Part shown: positions 56,345 through 64,000 of the stretch, in pieces
Layout: every line of letters begins with the position of its first letter
How positions within the stretch are numbered: the stretch's first letter is position 1
Made by a program: the position numbers and the translations under genes
Notes under the pieces: model-generated
Database searches by the model: none
Told to the model about the DNA's origin: nothing
The model's input: the letters and a program-made list of their open reading frames with translations, nothing else
From: Paramecium sonneborni
Taxonomy: Eukaryota; Ciliophora; Oligohymenophorea; Peniculida; Parameciidae
Direction: 5' to 3'
NCBI GenBank assembly: GCA_905182985.1
Contig: CAJJDN010000110.1
Location: forward strand, 137,635 to 201,634
DNA length: 64,000 bases

Positions 56345-57610
56345 GCTTTATTATAAAAAGGAATAACATAAAAATCTTATTTGATATGTAGAAGTTTTAT
56401 ACAATATTGCCACTTTTATTTAGTTTGTTAAGTTGTCTATCAAAACTATATAAGATTTCTGAAATATAATTAATTGATCAAAACTAAAATTAAACTAGTC
56501 TGATCATACATGGATAGACAAGGAATATAATGGAATAGAGATTCACAATTTGCAAGAAAATAATAAATCGTATTGTAGATTAGATAGGATTTTAAGAATG
56601 CTTTTTTTAAAGAACGTAATTTTAATGCACTTTAATAAATATGTAATTAAAAACAGATTCATTTGTAAATAAATAAATAATATAATAGCTCACTTGAATA
56701 AGAATAGCCATCTAATATGATTCTTGATAAATATGTATTATTTTAACTTTTTTATATTAATATTTAATAATCCTTTTCCCAATCTTAAACTTTCAATGGC
56801 TTCTATTTTCAGATATTAATTTCATATAATAAATTGCTTTATGAAAAAAATGTTATAGAAAAGAGATGCTTTCAGAAAAGTGTCAATATTATTTTATTGT
56901 TTGAATATTTCTTTATTTCATTAACCTTATCGTAAGGTAAAATTAAAAATATTGCTTATAGGGCTTTTTTATTGATTGATCACTTATAAATATGAACTTG
57001 AATGCGTTGCATTTTCAATTCATTATTATTTTACATCTTTATATTCTCTACTGTATTTGTAAATTGCAAAAAAAGTGTATATTGAAACTCATGATTATCA
57101 ACTAATTAATTATTTTCAATTTTTTATATCCGATTTAAGGTTCTCCTATTCTAATAAATCAACATTCAAAATCTGATTTTGTATTTGTTAAATGGCTACA
57201 TTACTTATGTTAAATGAACATTTTTGGGTGACAAGTTGGTAAATAAAAATTTAAGAGCTTATTTAAATATTAATCATAAAAAAATTATTATTATTGATTA
57301 TATATATTTAATTAATCATCCACATGGAATTTAAGAATTCAAATTGAAAATTTGATCTTAACTTACTTAAACTTATTTAACAAATCTGATTCTTAAAACA
57401 TATCCTAAAACATTTTTGATTTGTTTTATCTCGTTGTTTTTTTCAGATTCTAAAAATATGGATATATAAAAAACGAATTCTCAAATTCTTCAGAAATTCA
57501 AATTGGATTCAATAAATAAGGATTCTTTGAATTTATATGATCAAATAGGATACTCTTCTTGAGAATAATATTTTTGATTATTTAATATGAAATATCTATA
57601 TATATATTCA
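56345..57610. other. Possibly decayed continuation of the membrane-protein gene
   Basis: Frames of 50-90 codons without TGA are present (for example 56360-56690) but cannot be joined by convincing introns, and no domain is visible. Treated as relic or non-coding. Confidence 0.35.
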
Positions 57611-58183
57611 TCATAAGAAATTCACAGATCTGTCAAAGACTTAGTTAAGTTCTTGACTTTTTTAATAATTATTATTCCAAGATTGTATCAGATTTTCTAG
57701 GTGTAGGTTACAATTATCAAAAATAGAGTTGCTATGATTTGAAATAATTATTTAAGAAATATGATCAGCAGTATAGGCCAAGAGTACATCTTTTAATGTT
57801 ACACCTTTTACCTCAGGGGTTGTGAGATCAATTGTAACAATTCCATTCTTGTTGTACCATTTTGGATAGTCTACAATTTTTATAATAATTACGTTTCATC
57901 TACTCAGCTATTTGAGAAACTTATCCCATAAAACAGAAAGAGTCTTAAAAATTCTAGAACTCGAATCTTCTATTCAAACTGCTCATATTCTAACTCTAAA
58001 TAGAGAAATTACATAAGCCCAATTCGAACTTAACTCTTGAATCCTAAAAAGTAGGTTAACTTCATCGGCATTCAATCTTATGAACTTCTTAGTGGGAACA
58101 TCCGAAAATTCCTTCAATTAATACTTCAAACTAAGCAGGTTAGCTGTAGTCCTTGTATTATTAGAAGCGAAATTTCTATACAT
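57611..58183 (-). CDS. Pterin-4a-carbinolamine dehydratase (PCD/DCoH)-like, paralogue 1
   Basis: 177 aa; introns 57996-58012 (17 nt) and 57871-57892 (22 nt) give 534 = 178 codons. PCD fold signature: NRRFEFQNFQDSFCFMGQVS, IAEQMKHYPKW, and VTLKDVLLAYTADHI. Members recycle the pterin cofactor of aromatic amino acid hydroxylases. The motif normally read N/HHHPxW is K-H-Y-P here, and the downstream TH motif is TP, so catalytic His residues are partly missing. A second copy lies at 60621-61177. Confidence 0.82.
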
Positions 58184-58568
58184 AGATATTAATTATACTA
58201 AAATGATTTTTTAATTGGATTTCAATGATTTGAAAGTATGTATTATATCTCATAATTTGTCATCATATTATTAGTTAATATTTGTAAAATAAATTATTTA
58301 TAACTTTTTTCAATCTTCCAATTTTATTCTTAAATCTTTAAATTTTTTATGAAACTTTCTTTACTTAATTTGAAATTCAAAATAAAATAATAATCATTTC
58401 AAAAAACATAAATATCATTAATATTATTTTCAACCATTTATATCACATAGTTAAATAAAATTATTTAGCTTAAATTATTTTGAATTCTTAGAATTATAAA
58501 ATACTTTCAAAATTAATATTAAAATTAACTTTATTAAATTATCAATATTTCTTATATTATATAACTAA
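58184..58568. other. Intergenic, nothing recognised
   Basis: About 385 AT-rich bases with no recognisable feature. Confidence 0.45.
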
Positions 58569-60402
58569 TCATCCTAATTAGAGATTAAGCCTACAAGTTT
58601 CTATAACTGCATTTTAAACCTTTCCTTAAACAATATGACATAATTTTTCATATTCAGCCCTTAATTTAATATTATTTCCTTCTTAATTACTCATTAATCT
58701 TTCTAATTCTAAAATTCTCTAATGTTATAACTATAAATTAGTTTTATGTAAAGCATATTATCTTTCTTATAACAATCTCCTTTATTAAATATCGTCTATT
58801 CCTCTATCTAAAAATAGAATACATCTATTACCCTTTTAAATATTTAAAATGAAAAATGTTTCATCTATTTTTTTAATTAGATTGTCAATATGATGATCCA
58901 GAACAATATTATTATTAATCATTTTTTCTTATTTAATACTTCTTTTGCTTATTTCTAAATGTGTTTAATGAACCCTTTCTCTTTCTTATTGTATTTATTC
59001 CTCAATTAATTGTCTATCTCTAGTTAGATTGTTTTCTAATCTTTACATATTATCTTCGATACCTTAACTTTCATTTTCAGCTCTCTTAATTATTAATTTA
59101 GAAATACCTTTAAAGTTTGTTAAGATTCCATTTCCTTCTTTTTCAATAATTCAATTTAATGATTATATCTAGCTTTTTCCTCAATAAGTAGTCTACCTTC
59201 TACAGCTTTAACATTTTCATCATGATCTAATCTCATTTTTAAGAAGAATTCTTTCATTCTTAAAAGTTACTAATTATATTAATCATTAGCTTTCATCAAA
59301 GAATTGAATTTACTCTGAATTCCATCTAATCTAGGTTACCAATTTGCATTAATTTAATCAATTTATTGCTAAATAAATAAATTTAAATATAAACCTTATT
59401 ATCATGTCTAATTTAAGATAATTCATGCATATATTCATTTTCTAATGCTAAAACATGTTTATTTTTAGCAACATATTCATTCATCACCTCTTATTATCTA
59501 TAATCACTAGCTTTACCAAGTTAATCGAATTGTCTTTTAACTTAAGTGTATTCAGCTTCAATAATAGATTTTCTAGTAACTTCTTCTTCAAAATGTCTTT
59601 TTGCCATACTAACAGCTTATTCTTTACTTAATATTTCTTATCTTAAGGCATTCATTCTATTTGTAAGTTCTTCATTCATTAATCTATTTTATCTTAATTC
59701 TTAATCAATTTATTCCTTTAATTAAGCAACTCTAATAGCATCATTTTTTTTATTGGCTCTATCAGGTACATTTGTAGTTGTTGCTGCTGTTTTTGGTATT
59801 GTTTTAATAGGTTGATAAACATTTCTTTATGATTCTTTAATACCAGTTGAATTCTTAGCCATCAAATCAGATGATCTATTTTATTCAATTCTTTCTCTTA
59901 TTTATGTTGCTAATCCTTCTGGTATCTTATTACAAGATATATCTAAGAATTTCAAATTCCTATTGCCATTTAATCCTTCTAATAAATATTGAGCTCCCTT
60001 TTCTCCTATCTCATTCCATTTTAAATTTAATGATTATAATGTTGTATTTTATTTTAACATCTAACAAATTCTAGCACAATGATCTGCTTATATTCTATTA
60101 TTTTTTAGATCAACTAACTGCAATTGATATGATGGATTCATTAATAAATCACATAAGGCACTTACACCTCCACCTATAGCATTCCATTCAGCTATCAAAG
60201 TTCTTGCTTCAGGACTAATTGATCGACATATTCTTTCAAATCCTTTTCCATTTATATTACATCCTCTTAATTCGATGTTTATAAATTGTGTATTCTGAGC
60301 CAAAAATTAGGCAACTGTTACACAACCTTCTTCATTTAGTATTTAATCTGATAGTATCAGATTTGGAGCTTTCTATGATTCTAAAGCTTTCTATAGCTTC
60401 AT
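58569..60402 (-). CDS. LRR plus coiled-coil protein, LRRC45-like
   Basis: 594 aa; two introns (26 nt near 59390 and 23 nt near 59100) give 1785 = 595 codons. The N-terminal 170 residues contain RNI-type LRRs (INIELRGCNINGKGFERIC; LQLVDLKNNRIQADH; LQSLNLKWNEIGEKGAQYL; LKFLDISCNKIPEGL), then continuous coiled coil to the C-terminus. This order matches LRRC45, a centrosome/basal-body linker protein. Orthology is inferred from architecture only. Confidence 0.82.
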
Positions 60403-60620
60403 TGATTCAAATTTAAAATTAGTAGTTAATTAATCAATTATTGAGTATTAAATTCTAAACAATATAATTGTTTATATTAAAATTCAATAACATTTATTAT
60501 TATATAATTTTTTACAAAATCATAGAATTCCTAATAAGAATTTTTATAAAAATATGTAAAGTATCTTATAAGATAAACACATTTTAAATAATCTGTAAAT
60601 TAAATAATGTGAAAATAATA

Positions 60621-61177
60621 TCAAAGTTGAGCAGTATTCTTTTAAAAGTTTTATAGAATCTCCTCGGTTTTCGAAAAGTTTTAATTCCAAGCATTTAGTA
60701 TTTGAGAATCGACAATTTTAGGACTATCACAAACAGAAATGATTTAAGTATTTGTAATATCTCTGGCCAATTAATCCATTGTATAGGCTAAGAGAATGTC
60801 TTTGACAGAAACACCAGCACAATCTTTTGTAGAGATCTCTACATTGACAACATTTTCTTTTTGTGTCCATTTAGGATAGTCTATTAAATATATAGAATAA
60901 GTAAATTACGATGCATTTCATCAGCAACTGCAGAAATTGATCCCATGAATGCAAATGTCTCTTTAAATGTATTAAACTTGAATTCTCTCTATATTCTTGT
61001 TGAATCTTTAGATTGATGCCATTATAAGGAATGAATTTCAAGGGCTTATGTAATTTCCTCTGAATTCAATTTAGTTATTGAAATGGATGAAACATCTTTG
61101 AAATCCCTTACAAATATTTTAAGGGAATTTATAATTGCTGATGTTTTGAATCCTTATTCTGAGATGTATCTATACAT
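60621..61177 (-). CDS. Pterin-4a-carbinolamine dehydratase (PCD/DCoH)-like, paralogue 2
   Basis: 175 aa; a 29-nt intron at 60881-60909 gives 528 = 176 codons. Motifs: REFKFNTFKETFAFMGSIS, VADEMHHYPKW, VSVKDILLAYTMDQLARDI. The active-site region reads H-H-Y-P-K-W, with one His more than paralogue 1; the TH motif is TK. Overall layout and the intron next to the HYPKW motif are shared with paralogue 1, so they are old duplicates. Confidence 0.84.
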
Positions 61178-61315
61178 GTTTATATTGTATTTAAATTATT
61201 ACAATTATTGGAGAATCTTAGAGAAGTTATCAAAGGTTTATTAATGCGAACCATATAATTTCAAACGCAATATAATGATCAGTTATTTATTTTTTAATAA
61301 TAATTAAGAATTATA

Positions 61316-62711
61316 TCAATTACCCATAGGGTTTGGAATCTTATATGGATCAAAATTCTATGGCAATGTCTAATTAGGGTAATTGAGATTTTAAGGTAAT
61401 GTTTAACCAGGATAGAATGCAGGGGGTTATTATTATGAAGGGGGAACATAATTTGGTTAAGGAGGAGGTTATTAACTAGGAGGAACATTAGGATAAGGTT
61501 GTTAATTCATTCCAGGTTAATTAGGATAAGCTTGATTTTATGGTAATGTTTATGTTTATTGATTAGGTGGCATTTAATTATTTGGATATTATGGTTAATT
61601 ATTAGGATAATTTTAAGGTTAAGCACCTAAATAATTATTAGTTTATTGATTATTAGGATAAGGCTATTAATTTTAATGAGGATTATTATTTTAAATAGTT
61701 TAGGCATAATTTGGTATGCCTTATTAATTAGGTGGCGGTTAGTTAGGAGGAGGTTGATTTGCTGGATAATTAGGTGGTGGTTGATTTTAAGGATAATTAG
61801 GGGGTGGTTGATTTTGGGGATAATTAGGTGGTGGCTGATTTTATGGATAATTAGGAGGGGGTTGGTTCGGAGGATAATTTGGTGGTGGTTGATTTGGAGG
61901 ATAATTAGGAGGGGGTTGATTTGGTGGATAATTAGGAGGTGGTTGATTCGGTGGATAATTAGGAGGTGGTTGATTCGGTGGATATCCTTAAGGTGGATTG
62001 GCTTAATAGCCAGGCTATTGATTAGCAGGATATGTAGGAGCGTAACCTTATTGAGGGTTTTATGGATATCCTAAAGTTCCTTAGAATCCTGGTTATACAT
62101 AAGGCGGAGACTGTGGATATTATGGTTATTATGGTGGATAATTTGGAGGTTATTGATATGGAATTGATTGATTGTATGGTTATTAATAGTAAGGAGCTCC
62201 TGGAGGTTTCATTGGTATCACGTTATTTTATTGATAATATTATGGATTTGTAGGAATTTAAGGTTGTTATTAATATTTTGAATCTGAAAACCATTCAAAT
62301 GCTATGTAGATTTATCCGGCTGGCTTTCCCTATTATTTTAATTATTATTTAATTACTTTGTAGCTTAAATTTATCCATTCTGCTGGTATAGGAGTATCAA
62401 CTAAATATTTTTGTAGAGCTATTGAAGTTTCTCCAACTAAATCATCTTTACTTACTTCATCTGAGTCCCAGACCTAAATTTCAGCTAAATATTCATTTGT
62501 ACGCCTAAAACTTAATGATTGATTCCAAGTTGGATGCTTACCTATTTTTAAAAATACTTGTACCTGCATCTGTGTGTTCTCTTGTTCTTTAGGTTTGATT
62601 GCCAATAATGACTTTGCAGTATGGATCCATTTTACCTAGGAACTCAGTATCATGAGTTAATTTAGCTTTGAGAGGTTTAATCATTAAGGTGCCTGAACCA
62701 ACTAATGACAT
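61316..62711 (-). CDS. C2 domain protein with proline-rich octapeptide repeats
   Basis: 457 aa; one 22-nt intron at 62542-62563 gives 1374 = 458 codons. C2 domain in the first 140 residues (GTLMIKPLKAKLT, GKMDPYCKVIIGNQT, HPTWNQSLSF, IQVWDSDEVSKDDLVGE), resembling plant and ciliate single-C2 proteins that bind membranes with Ca2+. After it, a Q/P/Y/N-rich tail with about eight near-identical NQPPPNYP-type units. The tail may phase-separate or bind SH3/WW partners; inference only. Its ATG is 28 bases from the divergent LSG1 start. Confidence 0.87.
61795..61985 (-). repeat. 24-base coding minisatellite in the C2 protein
   Basis: Tandem units of about 24 bases, encoding the NQPPPNYP octapeptide on the minus strand. 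Units differ mostly at third codon positions and in a PQ/PP/PA exchange. Confidence 0.9.
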
Positions 62712-62739
62712 TTGATTTTTAATATTTTTATATTTGTGA
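62712..62739. promoter_or_regulatory. 28-base intergenic region between divergent starts
   Basis: Only 28 AT-rich bases separate the start codons of the minus-strand C2 gene and the plus-strand LSG1 gene. Any core promoter must overlap here or lie within the transcribed sequences. Confidence 0.6.
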
Positions 62740-64000
62740 ATGTCTAAGAAATCAAATTTGGGTAAAGCTCTTTAAAGATAGCAATAAAGGAAGATGAATG
62801 AAGGAGCAGCAAAAGTGCAGAATTAAGGATAATTCTTTCATGATGGAAAGGTAGTAAAGGAGGAATATCAAATATAATAAGAGAACCTATAATCAATAAT
62901 TGATTAGAATCCATTAAATGAATATTTATAGATGGCAGAGATGGCAAATATAAAATATTAAGCAGAGAAGAAATCAGATATAGTAGTAAATGAATAATAG
63001 AAATAAGTAATATAGTGAATAATTTTGTAGTTGGTGATAAATGTAAATGCAATAAGAAAGGGGTAGTTGGGAAATTCATAAGTATATGATTATTAAAAGA
63101 ACTAATTAATGGTTGATTTATAAATACCAAGAAGACCTAGATGGGATGAGAAGACAACAGTAGAATAATTGAGATTGATGGAGAATGAGAATTTTTTAAA
63201 ATGGAGAAAGGAGTTAGCAAAGTTTGAAGAGGAACATTATTAAATATAATTGACTCCTTATGAAAAGAATATAGAGGTTTGGAAGTAATTATGGAGAGTA
63301 GTTGAGAAGGCAGATATTTTAGTATAAGTAGTAGATGGTAGAGATATCTTATTTTATCATTGCAATGATTTAACAAAGTATGTTCATGAAGAACAGAATA
63401 GAGTTTATAGGAAGAATTAAACAAAGATAAATTTTTTACTGATAAATAAAAGTGATTTAATATCTGATAAGATTAGAGATGAATGGTCAAGTTTTTTGAA
63501 TACTTAGAATTTGAATCATATGTTCTTTAGTGCAAAGTTAGAATAAGAGAAGATTGATAGGGAAGAGTAAGTGTAATAATAAGATGCTATAAATATTATA
63601 ATATAATAAGAAGAACCATAAGTAGAAGAGAATGTAGAAGCATATATAAATACATCAAGAATAGCAGATAGGAAGATATTATTATCGGAGTTGAAATTAT
63701 TAGTTTAAAAGATTAGAAAATAGAGATAAGAGAATGTAGAGACAACTAAATAATTGGAATAGGATGATCATGATATATAACATGATGAAAATACAGTTAT
63801 TATTGGAATGGTTGGATATCCTAATGTAGGTAAGAGTTCAGTTATTAATGCGATTTGTAATAAGAAATTAGTTGGAGTTGCAGCAAGACCTGGTAAAACT
63901 AAGCATTTTTAAACTATACCATTAGAGAAATATTTATTAGTAAATAAATTGTTTATAATTTTTAGTTATGTGATTGTCCAGGTTTAATATTTCCAAATGC
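62740..64000 (+). CDS. LSG1: LSG1-like circularly permuted GTPase, 3' truncated by window end
   Basis: Introns 63007-63030 (24 nt) and 63940-63965 (26 nt) fit. The start is chosen at 62740 because MSKKSNLGKALQRQQ matches the basic N-terminus of LSG1. Motifs: IPRRPRWDEKTTVEQL, ENENFLKWRKELA, VVDGRDILFYHC, then G4 as LINKSD, later G1 as GMVGYPNVGKSSVINAI and G3 as CDCPGL. G4 before G1 is the circularly permuted order of YlqF/LSG1 GTPases. LSG1 releases NMD3 from 60S ribosomal subunits in the cytoplasm. The C-terminus lies beyond the window. Confidence 0.92.

Noticed and set aside
61646..62253. Long plus-strand frames rich in Trp, Arg and Ile
   Set aside because: They are the complement of the proline/glutamine repeat region of the C2 gene; composition is purely a shadow.
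62744..63424. Two minus-strand frames of 95-128 codons
   Set aside because: They lie opposite the LSG1 gene, which carries clear G-motifs in order on the plus strand.

Overview
The window is macronuclear DNA of a ciliate, most likely a Paramecium species. TAA and TAG are read as glutamine throughout and TGA is the only stop. Genes are broken by tiny introns (about 16-38 nt, mostly GTA...TAG) that can be placed exactly because removing them restores the reading frame. Genes lie on both strands, often tens of bases apart, in very AT-rich DNA. Under the standard code almost every gene would look like a string of short fragments.

Left part (1-20 kb): an AT-rich lead-in, a small basic protein, an SPX-EXS phosphate-exporter-like protein, a large Q/N-rich protein with a B-box-like zinc finger, a SANT-like protein, a coiled-coil protein, a DYRK kinase, a relatively GC-rich intergenic block that may encode a structured RNA, the Fe-S assembly WD40 protein CIAO1, and a mitochondrial carrier. 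A 145-base N gap at 18154-18298 is flanked by two identical 1126-base copies of the same sequence, probably an assembly artefact. One copy of the affected PH/papain-like gene is complete.

Middle (20-45 kb): an Aurora-type kinase with a very long Q-rich coiled-coil tail, an otubain-like deubiquitinase, a zinc-finger/WD40 protein, a sperm-tail PG-repeat protein, a macro-WWE-PARP protein, an LRR protein, a MATE transporter, LSM8, a steroid-5-alpha-reductase-like protein and a lipase-fold protein that has lost its nucleophile.

Right part (45-64 kb): two divergent cullins in tandem, a single polypeptide that joins PH, START and oxysterol-binding (ORD) modules, a thioredoxin, two pterin-4a-carbinolamine dehydratase paralogues on either side of an LRRC45-like protein, a C2 protein with proline-rich 8-residue repeats, and the start of the ribosome-assembly GTPase LSG1, cut by the window end.

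Recurring themes are ubiquitin (otubain, cullins), lipid handling (PH-START-ORD, C2, PH-papain-like, lipase-like) and cilia/centrosome (STPG, LRRC45-like). The neighbours do not form an operon, and no shared pathway should be inferred from position alone. All frames and introns were worked out by hand. Where the exon-length sum is a multiple of three I say so.
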